Below are positions 8,886-17,493 of a stretch of 64,000 nt of DNA, piece after piece. Positions within the stretch are counted from its first letter, which is position 1; every line of letters starts with the position of its first letter. Source of the DNA: Bacteroidota bacterium (lineage in GTDB: Bacteria; Bacteroidota; Bacteroidia; Bacteroidales; Lentimicrobiaceae); assembly GCA_023417935.1 (NCBI GenBank), contig JAEZDY010000023.1:1-64000 (forward strand), written 5' to 3'. Made by a program: the position numbers and the translations under genes. The notes beneath the pieces are model-generated. The model saw only the letters and a program-made list of their open reading frames with translations, searched no databases and was not told the DNA's origin.

Positions 8886-10208
8886 CTAGTGATTAGGGTC
8901 ATCTACCCGGTGTTCATCATGTAATACCCTGATCTGTCGTTTCATAAGCCATATTACAACAAATGACAGTACAATGTAAATGAGGGTTATAGAATATAGT
9001 GTCCACTGCAATCCCGGCATTGGGGAAACTGTATCAGCTGTTTTCATGATCTTCCAGATAATCCATGGCTGACGGCCTACTTCAGTAACTATCCAACCTG
9101 CTTCAACAGCGAGGAATCCCGCAGGTGTTAATATTGTAAGTAGTATCAACCACCACTTGTTAACCAGCAAATGCTTCCACTTCCAGGAGAACAGAAGGTA
9201 AAGTATTCCTGTACCTGCCATTAAAAAACCAAGCAGAACCATGATTTGGAAGGCAAGATGAACTATCAGTACCGGAGGCCTCTCATCAACAGGCACCTGA
9301 TCAAGACCGGCAACTTCAGCATTGAAGTCGCCATGAGCTAAATAACTCAGTGCTTTAGGTATTTTAATTGCATAATCAACTCTCTGTTCTTTATCATTAG
9401 GAATACCTCCTATTACCAGATCAGCAGGTTTAGAAGTTTGATACAAACTCTCCATTGCAGCAAGCTTTGGAGGTTGGTATTTAGCCACATGCTTTGCTGA
9501 AATGTCACCACTAAGAGGTTGCAAAATAGCAGAAATGGCACCAAATATTAAAGCAATCCCGACTGCTTTAAGATGTAAAGGATGATTTTTGTGTTTCAAC
9601 AATAAATATGCATGAATTCCGGCCACAGCAAAAGCTGTTGACACAAAAGCAGCAATTGTCATATGTAGAGCCTGGTGAAACCAACCACGGTTGAACATAG
9701 CAGCAAAAGGATCAATGTTAATAGCTTGTCCATTCACCCACTCAAATCCAGCAGGGTTATTCATCCAGCTATTAGCCGCAACCACGAATATGCCTGAAAT
9801 CACTCCGGCAATACCAACAACCACCCCAGAAGCAAGGTGTACCCACTTATTAACACGGTTCCATCCATAAAGGAAAAAACCCAGGGCAATAGCTTCAAGA
9901 AAGAAAGCTGTGCCCTCCCATGAAAACGGCATGCCTATTATAGCACCAGCATGCTCCATAAAACCTGGCCATAATAGTCCCAGTTCAAAGGAAAGTACGG
10001 TACCTGATACTGCCCCCACTGCAAACAGGATTGCAACACCTTTAGCCCATGCTTTTGCCAGATCAAGGTAGACTTTTTTGCCTGTTTTAATCCATCGCCA
10101 TTCAGCAACAACCATTAGCCATGGCATTGTCATGCCGATACATGCAAAAATAATGTGGAAAACAAACGATACCGTCATTTGTAACCGAGCTGCCAGAAGA
10201 TCATCCAT
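8886..10208 (-). CDS. cydA: Cytochrome bd quinol oxidase subunit I
   Basis: A 440-residue polytopic subunit I of the bd oxidase. The probable haem ligand His18 lies in SFVFHIIF, the first helix ends in the usual acidic/aromatic segment, and the GWIVTEVGRQPW motif is intact. The periplasmic Q-loop (QPLSGDISAKHVAKYQ onward) is short, as in the CIO-like or short-loop branch rather than the long E. coli type. The start at MDDLLAARLQMTVSFVFH is the normal CydA N-terminus. It is the first gene of cydAB. The divergent spacer upstream (10209-10484) carries an 18-bp palindrome that might be an operator. Confidence 0.93.
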   Translation of the reverse strand: MDDLLAARLQMTVSFVFHIIFACIGMTMPWLMVVAEWRWIKTGKKVYLDLAKAWAKGVAILFAVGAVSGTVLSFELGLLWPGFMEHAGAIIGMPFSWEGTAFFLEAIALGFFLYGWNRVNKWVHLASGVVVGIAGVISGIFVVAANSWMNNPAGFEWVNGQAINIDPFAAMFNRGWFHQALHMTIAAFVSTAFAVAGIHAYLLLKHKNHPLHLKAVGIALIFGAISAILQPLSGDISAKHVAKYQPPKLAAMESLYQTSKPADLVIGGIPNDKEQRVDYAIKIPKALSYLAHGDFNAEVAGLDQVPVDERPPVLIVHLAFQIMVLLGFLMAGTGILYLLFSWKWKHLLVNKWWLILLTILTPAGFLAVEAGWIVTEVGRQPWIIWKIMKTADTVSPMPGLQWTLYSITLIYIVLSFVVIWLMKRQIRVLHDEHRVDDPNH

Positions 10209-10323
10209 GTGTGATATTTTTATACTTCGAATGTGTGAATCACAACAACAACGTATTTATTTTGTTGCTGATATTTTCCATAAAAAGCTTTCTTTTGAAA
10301 GCATGGCTAAAGTTATAAATTTT

Positions 10324-10341
10324 TTAGGTACAAATACCTAA
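10324..10341. promoter_or_regulatory. Palindrome upstream of cydA, candidate operator
   Basis: TTAGGTA and TACCTAA form perfect 7-bp arms around CAAA. The element lies in the divergent spacer between cydA and the 10485 gene, 116 nt before the cydA ATG. The size suits a dimeric regulator site, but no known binding consensus was recognised. Confidence 0.35.
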
Positions 10342-10484
10342 TGCAGTACGATGTGAAACTTTTAGAGGTTGAAATCTGTTGATTAGGAAATAAAATGAGT
10401 AAGAAGCTTCAAAAAAGATTGTTTCTACCTGATTGGTTAGGAAAACTTATTAAATTTGTTGCCATAAAATAAATCTGCCTAAAC

Positions 10485-11012
10485 ATGGAAAATAAACTCT
10501 TCACATCAAGGATGATGTTTGTATTAACTGCAATAATTGTAGCTGCCGTTATGCGCTTACTACCTCACTGGCCTAACTTTACTCCTGTTGCTGCTATTGC
10601 AATATTTGGAGGAGCGTATATTAACAGGAAAGCCCTGGCATTTATTCTTCCCATTGCTGCTATGCTTATCAGTGACCTTATTATTGGATTCCATTCCACT
10701 ATGGTTGCCGTTTATCTTGGTATGATAGCCTCAGTAGGTATAGGAATGATGCTGCGTAACAGGGTTAAGGCCGGTAACGTTGCAATTGCCTCAGTTAGTT
10801 CATCATTGGTTTTCTTCCTGATAACAAACTTTGCTTCATGGTATACAGGTTTAATGCCTTATACCAGGGATTTTGCAGGGCTACTTCAGGCATATGCTGC
10901 CGGAATTCCGTTTTTCAATTCAGGCCTTGTTGGCGATTTATTCTATAGTGCCGTTATCTTCGGCAGTTTCTACCTTGTTAGTCGCAGGGTTCCTTCTATG
11001 ATAGAGGGGTAA
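10485..11012 (+). CDS. Small integral membrane protein, DUF6580-like
   Basis: A 175-residue protein with about five hydrophobic segments. The motif PNFTPVAAIAIFGGAY near residue 30, followed by ISDLIIGFH and a C-terminal NSGLVGDLFYSAVIFG, is typical of a conserved bacterial membrane family (DUF6580) that resembles the substrate-binding S components of ECF vitamin transporters. The family name is from recollection and the transport role is only a guess. It is transcribed alone: it diverges from cydA and ends at a strong terminator. No riboswitch was seen in the leader. Confidence 0.6.
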   Translation: MENKLFTSRMMFVLTAIIVAAVMRLLPHWPNFTPVAAIAIFGGAYINRKALAFILPIAAMLISDLIIGFHSTMVAVYLGMIASVGIGMMLRNRVKAGNVAIASVSSSLVFFLITNFASWYTGLMPYTRDFAGLLQAYAAGIPFFNSGLVGDLFYSAVIFGSFYLVSRRVPSMIEG

Positions 11013-11034
11013 TATTCCTTTAAAATATTCAACA

Positions 11035-11067
11035 GGACCCTTTGCAAATACAGAGGGTCTTTTTTTA
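11035..11067 (+). terminator. Rho-independent terminator
   Basis: GACCCT (11036-11041) and AGGGTC (11054-11059) form a GC-rich 6-bp stem, extendable by a G-T pair, and are followed directly by a run of eight T. It lies just after the membrane protein stop at 11012 and separates it from the mutL operon. Confidence 0.85.
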
Positions 11068-11213
11068 TTCTTACCGTTTTAACTCCAGCAACATCAAGTT
11101 TTGAATGAAAGTTAAAATCAACACACAATAATTAAATGATTATTTTTGTTGATTAAAGGATAATGCTGTAAAATGCGGATAGGTGAGTAGATTTTAAAGA
11201 TAGGAGAAACTTT

Positions 11214-11477
11214 ATGAAAATTATTGCATTCAGAACCAGGAAACCAAAGAGGTTTACTTACAAACCTCTTTATTATGATGAGCGCAAGGAAGAACTTGAG
11301 AAATTGAAAAAGAAATATAGCGAACCTGCTCCCGATGGTATCAGTCCAGATTTCCGTGATAGACTCCGTTCATCCTGGCATATCAAGGAACAGAGGACAG
11401 GAAACATTTCAAAGGCTACCTTGATTGCTTATCTGGTGGTTGCCATGTTATTGCTTTACTTAATCTTTTTCTACTAA
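11214..11477 (+). CDS. Small C-terminally anchored membrane protein upstream of mutL
   Basis: This 87-residue protein starts with a basic, tyrosine-rich region (about 1-30), followed by a charged segment rich in Glu and Lys. A single C-terminal membrane span at about 68-86 (LIAYLVVAMLLLYLIFFY) suggests a tail-anchored inner-membrane protein. No domain was recognised. AGGAGA lies about ten bases before the ATG and is one of the few clear Shine-Dalgarno sequences in the window. The stop codon abuts the mutL ATG with no spacing, so the two genes are cotranscribed and probably translationally coupled. Function unknown. Confidence 0.7.
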   Translation: MKIIAFRTRKPKRFTYKPLYYDERKEELEKLKKKYSEPAPDGISPDFRDRLRSSWHIKEQRTGNISKATLIAYLVVAMLLLYLIFFY

Positions 11478-13301
11478 ATGGCTGATATTATTCGCCTTCT
11501 GCCTGATTCAGTAGCTAATCAAATTGCTGCAGGTGAAGTGATTCAACGCCCGGCTTCTGCAGTGAAGGAATTATTGGAAAATGCTGTTGATTCAGGTGCT
11601 GATCATATTGAACTTATTATAAAGGATTCGGGTAAAACGCTGATCCAGGTTATTGATACAGGATGTGGAATGTCAGTTACTGATGCGCGGATGAGTTTTG
11701 AACGCCATGCCACTTCCAAGATCAACAATGCCGATGATCTTTTCAAGATTCGCACCTTTGGATTCAGGGGTGAAGCACTTGCCTCAATAGCGGCCATTGC
11801 CCAGGTGGAATTAAAAAGCCGCCGTGTTGGTGATGAATTGGGAACACATGTTATCATTGAAGGCTCTTTCGTTAAATCGCAGCAGCCATGTGTATGTGAA
11901 TCAGGCACTTCTATTCAGGTGAAGAACCTGTTTTATAATGTGCCTGCACGCCGGCAGTTCCTTAAATCTGATGCTCATGAAATGCGACTGATAGTTGAGG
12001 AGCTTCAGCGGGTAGCACTGGTTAATCCAAATATTAGTTTTACCCTGATAAATAATGGCAAGTTGCAGATGCAACTTCCAGTTGCAGGTCTTAAACAACG
12101 AATCAGCAATATTTTCGGGAATAACTACCAGGAAAAACTTGTTCCGGTAGAGGTTGATACTGAAGTTGTAAAGGTCACCGGCTTTATAGGTAAACCTGAA
12201 AGTGCCCGCCGCACAAGAGGTGAGCAATATTTCTTCGCTAATAAGCGGTTTATCAAACATCCATATCTTAATCATGCCGTTGAAGAGGTGTTTAGCACAC
12301 TGATTCCTGAAGAGCATTATCCTTCCTATTTCTTATATCTGGAAGTTAATCCGCAGGATATTGATATAAATATTCACCCCACTAAGACTGAAGTTAATTT
12401 TCAAAGCCACCAGGCAATTTACGGCATCCTGAAATCAGCTGTTAAGCAGGCAATTGGCAAGTACAGCCTCTTCCCTACTATTGATTTTGATACACAGCCT
12501 GAGTATAATTTCTATTTCCCAAAAGATAAACCTCTTGTTATACCGGGTGTAAAGGTTAATCCTGATTATAACCCATTTGTTAAGAAGCAGTCACCTGAGC
12601 TCGGACTGTCATCATTTTATGTAAGCCCGGAAGTACGACCTGATTATAGGGATGAAAATAAAGTCGTACCTTTTGAAGGACAGCAAACCCTAACCGTGGG
12701 CTCAGATTTTGAATCAGATGAGCAGGAATCACGAGGTTTTATCCAATTCAGGAAAAAGTATATTCTCTCTAAGATCAAGTCTGGTATAATGATAATTGAC
12801 CAGCAATCAGCTCATGAAAGAATATTATATGAGAAGTTCCTTGAGCGAATAGAGCAGCGACCGGCAAATGTGCAACAACAGTTATTTCCACAAACAGTTA
12901 AACTATCAGCCCCCGATTGTGACTTGATTAATGAGCTCATGGATGAATTTACAAAATTGGGCTTTCAACTTGAGAATTTCGGTCAAAATACATTTATTGT
13001 TACCGGGTCACCTGCTGATTTCCCTGACGTCAATGTTCAGCAGCTAATTGATGGTATGCTGGAAAATTATAAAACCAACAAAGTCAATCTGAAGATCGAT
13101 AAAATTAATAACCTTGCCAGGTCTATGGCTAAAAATCTATCTCTTAAACCAAACAAAACTCTATCCAGTGAAGAGATGCAAGGGCTGGTTGATGATTTGT
13201 TTGCATGTAAAGTTCCTGGAATAAGTCCATCAGGAAAATCTATCATTGTGAACATTACTATGGATGAGATAGAAAAGAGATTTCAACAAAACCTGATGTA
13301 A
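11478..13301 (+). CDS. mutL: DNA mismatch repair protein MutL
   Basis: A 607-residue MutL. The N-terminal GHKL ATPase has ENAVDSGA, DTGCGM, HATSKI and TFGFRGEAL motifs (about 30-110). A DNA-binding domain follows, then a variable linker, then a C-terminal dimerisation domain from about 420. It couples MutS mismatch recognition to strand removal. The endonuclease motif is DQQSAHERILYE (441-452) instead of DQHA(X)2E(X)4E, and the usual C-terminal CPHGRP zinc motif is SPSGKS (583-588). Several metal ligands are therefore missing while the two motif Glu residues remain. The ATG immediately follows the stop of the small upstream gene. Confidence 0.95.
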   Translation: MADIIRLLPDSVANQIAAGEVIQRPASAVKELLENAVDSGADHIELIIKDSGKTLIQVIDTGCGMSVTDARMSFERHATSKINNADDLFKIRTFGFRGEALASIAAIAQVELKSRRVGDELGTHVIIEGSFVKSQQPCVCESGTSIQVKNLFYNVPARRQFLKSDAHEMRLIVEELQRVALVNPNISFTLINNGKLQMQLPVAGLKQRISNIFGNNYQEKLVPVEVDTEVVKVTGFIGKPESARRTRGEQYFFANKRFIKHPYLNHAVEEVFSTLIPEEHYPSYFLYLEVNPQDIDINIHPTKTEVNFQSHQAIYGILKSAVKQAIGKYSLFPTIDFDTQPEYNFYFPKDKPLVIPGVKVNPDYNPFVKKQSPELGLSSFYVSPEVRPDYRDENKVVPFEGQQTLTVGSDFESDEQESRGFIQFRKKYILSKIKSGIMIIDQQSAHERILYEKFLERIEQRPANVQQQLFPQTVKLSAPDCDLINELMDEFTKLGFQLENFGQNTFIVTGSPADFPDVNVQQLIDGMLENYKTNKVNLKIDKINNLARSMAKNLSLKPNKTLSSEEMQGLVDDLFACKVPGISPSGKSIIVNITMDEIEKRFQQNLM

Positions 13302-13307
13302 CCTGAT

Positions 13308-14147
13308 ATGAACCAACAGTATTCCCCACGCGGCTTCAGCATGTTGCCACCTGTAGTAAAAAACCTGCTTATTATTAATGGACTGGTTTTCCTTGCACAG
13401 ATAATGTTTGAGAACGTTTTCCGTCTTGACCTGGTTAATTACCTGGGCATGCACTACTTTGGTTCTTCTAAATTCAATCCCGCGCAGCTTGTGACGTACA
13501 TGTTTCTTCACAGTACTATGATGTACAGCCATATTATCTTTAATATGCTTGCACTGTGGATGTTTGGTTATATGATAGAAAATGTGTGGGGATCAAAACG
13601 TTTCCTAATATACTACATGGTAACAGGTATCGGAGCAGCAATCATACACATGATTGTTATGCACATAGGTATCAGTGGTATACAGGCTGATGCCGCCATG
13701 ATAATGAATGCTCCTGATCCATCAGATTTTTCGCGCTTTGTGAGTGAGCACTTTCCTTATTACAGAAACAGTTTGGTTGATTTTATAAATGCCTGGTCGC
13801 TTAACCCTGAGAATCCACAGATGATTAACCAGGCCTCACAGTACCTTAATGATCTTGTTGAACTCCGTAAGGACGTTCCTACAGTTGGAGCCTCAGGTGC
13901 CGTGTTCGGTATTCTGCTTGCATTTGGAATGATGTTTCCGAATACTTTAATTTATCTTTACTTTTTTATCCCCATAAAAGCAAAATGGATTGTTATACTT
14001 TACGGAGGCCTTGAGCTATATCTCGGTATAAGGAATAGCGCAGGCGACAATGTTGCTCATTTCGCACACCTTGGTGGTATGATCTTTGGCTTCTTTTTGA
14101 TTCGTTATTGGAATCGAAAAATTAAACGATATAATAACTGGGACTAA
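13308..14147 (+). CDS. Rhomboid-family intramembrane serine protease
   Basis: A 279-residue rhomboid protease with six or more membrane spans. The catalytic serine lies in GASGAVFGILLAFG (GxSG motif) and the catalytic histidine in HFAHLGGMIFGF. The first spans contain the typical rhomboid TYMFLHS...HIIFNMLALWMFG segment. An insertion of about 60 residues (IQADAAMIMN to LVELRK) separates spans 3 and 4. Rhomboids cleave membrane-spanning substrates; the substrate is unknown. It follows mutL by 6 nt and is followed by a second rhomboid 11 nt later, so it is part of the mutL operon. Confidence 0.88.
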   Translation: MNQQYSPRGFSMLPPVVKNLLIINGLVFLAQIMFENVFRLDLVNYLGMHYFGSSKFNPAQLVTYMFLHSTMMYSHIIFNMLALWMFGYMIENVWGSKRFLIYYMVTGIGAAIIHMIVMHIGISGIQADAAMIMNAPDPSDFSRFVSEHFPYYRNSLVDFINAWSLNPENPQMINQASQYLNDLVELRKDVPTVGASGAVFGILLAFGMMFPNTLIYLYFFIPIKAKWIVILYGGLELYLGIRNSAGDNVAHFAHLGGMIFGFFLIRYWNRKIKRYNNWD

Positions 14148-14158
14148 TAATGTAAGCT

Positions 14159-15097
14159 ATGTATCCTCAGACTTCTCCATTCGAAAAAATGAAGATCTTT
14201 TTTACCAAACGAGAAGCCCTTTCCCGTATAATCCTGATAAATATTGCTGTTTGGCTCGTTATTGCACTTATCAGAAATCTTGCTTTCCTGTTTTCAAGTC
14301 CTGAAGTTGGTACCTCTGGACTTTACAAACAGTATCTCTCTGAATATCTGTTGTCCTTTCTGGCCTTACCTGCAAATTTAAATGTTTTCCTTGCAAAACC
14401 CTGGACTATATTTAGTTATATGTTCCTACATTTCGACTTTTTGCATATCCTGTTCAATTTGCTGTGGCTATATTGGTTTGGCTCAATATTCGTTCAGTAT
14501 TTAACCCAAAGACAATTCCTTGCTACATATATACTTGGTGGAATTGTAGGTGGAATTGTTTATATGGCAGCATACAATGTTTTCCCTGTTTTTGATATTG
14601 TGAGGGGAAATGCTCTGGCACTTGGTGCTTCAGCTTCGGTACTTGCTATTGTGGTAGCTATTTCCTTTTATGTGCCCAATTACACCATCAACCTGTTTAT
14701 ACTTGGGCCTATCAAGATAAAATACATAGCCCTGATTACTATTGCTATGGACTTACTAATGATCAATAGCGGCAATGCAGGTGGGCACCTTGCACACCTT
14801 GGAGGGGCACTTTGGGGATTTATGTATGTTAAAATGCTGCCCTATGCAGATCCCTCGAAAATATTCAGTATTTTTTCTGACGATAATGTCAAAAGATTCA
14901 AAACTGCACGTAAAAATAAGTTTAAGGTACATTACGGTAGACCTCACGTAACTGATGAAGAGTATAATTTGCTCAAAAAGGAAAAGCAACAGAAAATTGA
15001 TAAGATTCTCGATAAAATAAGTCAGTCAGGATATAACAGTCTAACAAAAGAAGAAAAGGAACTTTTATTCTCAAGTAGTAATAAACAGAATAATTAA
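14159..15097 (+). CDS. Second rhomboid-family intramembrane protease
   Basis: A 312-residue rhomboid paralogue. The YMFLHFDFLHILFNLLWLYWFG segment and the C-terminal GGHLAHLGGALWGF histidine motif are intact. The serine motif is LGASASVLAIV: the catalytic Ser is kept but the following Gly is Ala (GASA for GASG), a variant I recall from other Bacteroidota rhomboids, so activity is likely retained. After the last span comes a soluble, lysine-rich tail of about 75 residues, predicted cytoplasmic (KRFKTARKNKFK onward). It is cotranscribed with the first rhomboid and with the EEP genes downstream. Confidence 0.85.
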   Translation: MYPQTSPFEKMKIFFTKREALSRIILINIAVWLVIALIRNLAFLFSSPEVGTSGLYKQYLSEYLLSFLALPANLNVFLAKPWTIFSYMFLHFDFLHILFNLLWLYWFGSIFVQYLTQRQFLATYILGGIVGGIVYMAAYNVFPVFDIVRGNALALGASASVLAIVVAISFYVPNYTINLFILGPIKIKYIALITIAMDLLMINSGNAGGHLAHLGGALWGFMYVKMLPYADPSKIFSIFSDDNVKRFKTARKNKFKVHYGRPHVTDEEYNLLKKEKQQKIDKILDKISQSGYNSLTKEEKELLFSSSNKQNN

Positions 15098-15101
15098 AAG
15101 T

Positions 15102-16238
15102 GTGACACCTACAACCACACCACAAAGAAGGAGGCTCTCCTTTTGGTCTGCCCTGCTCCTATTGATTAATGTTTTCGTATTGATGCTCCTGGCAGCGGGA
15201 TACTTTGCTGCATTCATTGCACCTGACGATAACTGGATGTTTGCTTTTGCAGGTCTTTTATTCCCTTATGCAGTACTCGCTAATGTTCTCTTCATCTTTA
15301 TCTGGATGTTTCTATGGCGAAAACTTTTCCTGATATCACTTATAGCACTTCTTTTATGCTGGAACCGGCTGGCAAACTATATTCAATGGGATACCAGACA
15401 AGCTGTAGTAACTACTAATGCTGAGGAAGTAAAAGTCCTTTCTTATAACGTGCAGATATTCGACCTGTACAATTGGAAGAAAAATAGGATTAGCGAAAAG
15501 GGCTCCAATATTCTTAACCTATTAAAAAATGAGCAGGCTGACCTAATATGCCTTCAGGAATATCATGCCGGTATCAGGAATAAAGTTGATATCTCTGATT
15601 CTATAATGCAAATTACAGGCATGAGATATAACCAGATAGCCTTCGTTAAAAACAACGGAAAGGTAATGCCATATGGCATAGCTATATTTAGCCGCTGGCC
15701 CATTCTAAATAAAAGGATAGTCCATTTTGATAATAACCCTTTCAATTTCTGTATTTATAGTGATATAGCTATTAATGCTGACACAATCAGGTTATTCAAT
15801 GTTCACCTTGAATCAATACGTTTGAGCAAAGAGGATTATCTATACGTTGCCGATTTACCTAAGGCAGCAGATAACCAGGAATTGTTTACTGAAAACTCCC
15901 GAAAGATATTACGTAAGTTTAAAAGAGCTTTTATTAACCGTGGTCCGCAGGCACGACATGTAAAACAACTAATTGACAAATCACCTTACAAGGTTATTTT
16001 ATGCGGTGATTTAAATGATACACCTTCATCATACACATATCACCAGCTTTCAACCAACCTAAACGATGCCTTCAAGGAATCAGGACGTGGCATCGGGATG
16101 ACTTATGCAGGTTCACTTCCTTCTTTCAGGATTGACTATATTCTGCATGATGAAAGCTTTCAGTCGTTGAACTTCAAAACACTCAGAAACGCATACTCTG
16201 ACCATTACCCCATTTCAACCAACATACTCCTGCATTGA
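15102..16238 (+). CDS. Membrane-anchored endonuclease/exonuclease/phosphatase (EEP) family protein
   Basis: A 378-residue protein. Three hydrophobic segments occupy about residues 15-95 and precede an EEP catalytic domain. The domain has LSYNVQIFD (metal-binding Asn), ICLQEYHAG (Glu), NVHLESI, CGDLNDTP (catalytic Asp and Asn) and a final YSDHYP motif. EEP enzymes hydrolyse phosphodiesters in nucleic acids, phosphoinositides or sphingomyelin-type lipids; the substrate here cannot be told. The start is GTG at 15102, four bases after the upstream stop, since no ATG fits before the first span. The stop overlaps the next ORF's ATG. Confidence 0.82.
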   Translation: MTPTTTPQRRRLSFWSALLLLINVFVLMLLAAGYFAAFIAPDDNWMFAFAGLLFPYAVLANVLFIFIWMFLWRKLFLISLIALLLCWNRLANYIQWDTRQAVVTTNAEEVKVLSYNVQIFDLYNWKKNRISEKGSNILNLLKNEQADLICLQEYHAGIRNKVDISDSIMQITGMRYNQIAFVKNNGKVMPYGIAIFSRWPILNKRIVHFDNNPFNFCIYSDIAINADTIRLFNVHLESIRLSKEDYLYVADLPKAADNQELFTENSRKILRKFKRAFINRGPQARHVKQLIDKSPYKVILCGDLNDTPSSYTYHQLSTNLNDAFKESGRGIGMTYAGSLPSFRIDYILHDESFQSLNFKTLRNAYSDHYPISTNILLH

Positions 16239-17320
16239 TGTTCAAAGGTTTAATTATCATAGTTTCAGTTGTATTTATGCTGTTGCTTGTACTCGCAGGT
16301 TGCGCATCATATATACCTCCATCAAAAAGTTTAATTATTGCTTTCTTAGGTTTATCGTTTCCCGTTCTTTGGCTGTTGAATCTTATTTGGTTAATTTTCA
16401 TTGTAATTTTTAGATCAAAGACTTTACTTCTTTTCATGACAGTTGTGCTATTGATCACTTCCGTTAAGATGTCACATTTTTATGTCGTACCCCTTAAATC
16501 TGAAAAAGAAGCTTATCCCTATAGTCTTTTCAATTTCAATGCTTTTGGAATGAGAAGTCCTTTTGATGAAACGCATATTTACACAAATCAGGATACTATT
16601 CACCGTTTTATAAACGATCAGAAATTTACTGTTGCGTGTTTCCAGGAATATCCTATGAAGGGTTTTAAGCATGCAAAATTTTATAAAAAGTTGCAGAATG
16701 ACTTGGCTTTACCGCACATTAGTATGTCAGAATATAAACCGGATCAAAAGAGTACAGATTTTATTCTTGTAACAGCTTCACAATTCCCGGTTAAAGAAGA
16801 AAAGGTACTCACTTACCTGTCGTTGCCTTACGCAATGTATTCTGATGTTTCCTTTCCTGAAGGTACTGTCAGAATTTACAACGTTCATCTGCAATCAGTA
16901 AAATTCACCGGTGAACGCAAATTACTGATGTTTGATCATGAACGCAGCATCAGCTCAATATACCAACACTTTAAAGGAGCTTTTAAGAAACTAAGGTTAG
17001 CTTTCCTGCATAGAGAAGCACAGGCACTAAGGCTGTCTGAAAGTATCAGCACTTCACCATATCCAGTAATTGTAGCAGGCGATTTCAATGACACTCCTGC
17101 ATCATTTGCATATCATCTGATTGCAGGTAAATTAAGAGATGCTTCTTCATTTACAGTCACAGGATTTAAAAGAACATTTAAGTATAGCCTGATTCCTTTA
17201 CAGATTGACTATATCTGCACCAGCCCAAACATCCAAAGGTCCTCATACAGAACAATATCTTCTCCCATATCTGACCATTTTGCCATCAGCACTAATCTAA
17301 AGATTGAAGCTTCGGAATAA
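16238..17320 (+). CDS. Second membrane-anchored EEP family protein
   Basis: This paralogue of the preceding gene has the same layout: hydrophobic segments to about residue 80, then the EEP domain. Catalytic motifs are kept: FNFNAFG, ACFQEYP, NVHLQSV, AGDFNDTP and a final SDHFAIS. The metal-site Glu is present, while NVHLE has become NVHLQ. A TTG at 16235 is also possible, but ATG at 16238 shares a base with the upstream stop (TGATG), a classical coupling arrangement, so I chose it. It is the last gene of the mutL-rhomboid-EEP operon. The tandem duplication suggests two related substrates or a heteromer. Confidence 0.8.
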   Translation: MFKGLIIIVSVVFMLLLVLAGCASYIPPSKSLIIAFLGLSFPVLWLLNLIWLIFIVIFRSKTLLLFMTVVLLITSVKMSHFYVVPLKSEKEAYPYSLFNFNAFGMRSPFDETHIYTNQDTIHRFINDQKFTVACFQEYPMKGFKHAKFYKKLQNDLALPHISMSEYKPDQKSTDFILVTASQFPVKEEKVLTYLSLPYAMYSDVSFPEGTVRIYNVHLQSVKFTGERKLLMFDHERSISSIYQHFKGAFKKLRLAFLHREAQALRLSESISTSPYPVIVAGDFNDTPASFAYHLIAGKLRDASSFTVTGFKRTFKYSLIPLQIDYICTSPNIQRSSYRTISSPISDHFAISTNLKIEASE

Positions 17321-17338
17321 CGTGACGGCAATATTTAG

Positions 17339-17346
17339 TAACTTTG
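17339..17346 (+). promoter_or_regulatory. Putative -7 box upstream of uvrB
   Basis: TAACTTTG is an exact match to TAnnTTTG in the 173-bp spacer between the EEP operon and uvrB. It would leave a leader of about 140 nt. No -33 element was seen, so confidence is low. Confidence 0.35.
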
Positions 17347-17493
17347 TGAATTATCAGAGAAAAATATTCTTCTGTCTTGTTATAATGACGTTGCAAAATA
17401 AACTTATTAGACCAAGAAAGAACTTTTCGTCTACAGGTGAAACAGACTTAAGGAAAGTTGTTGCATACTGGAATTGAATAAACATAAAAACTC

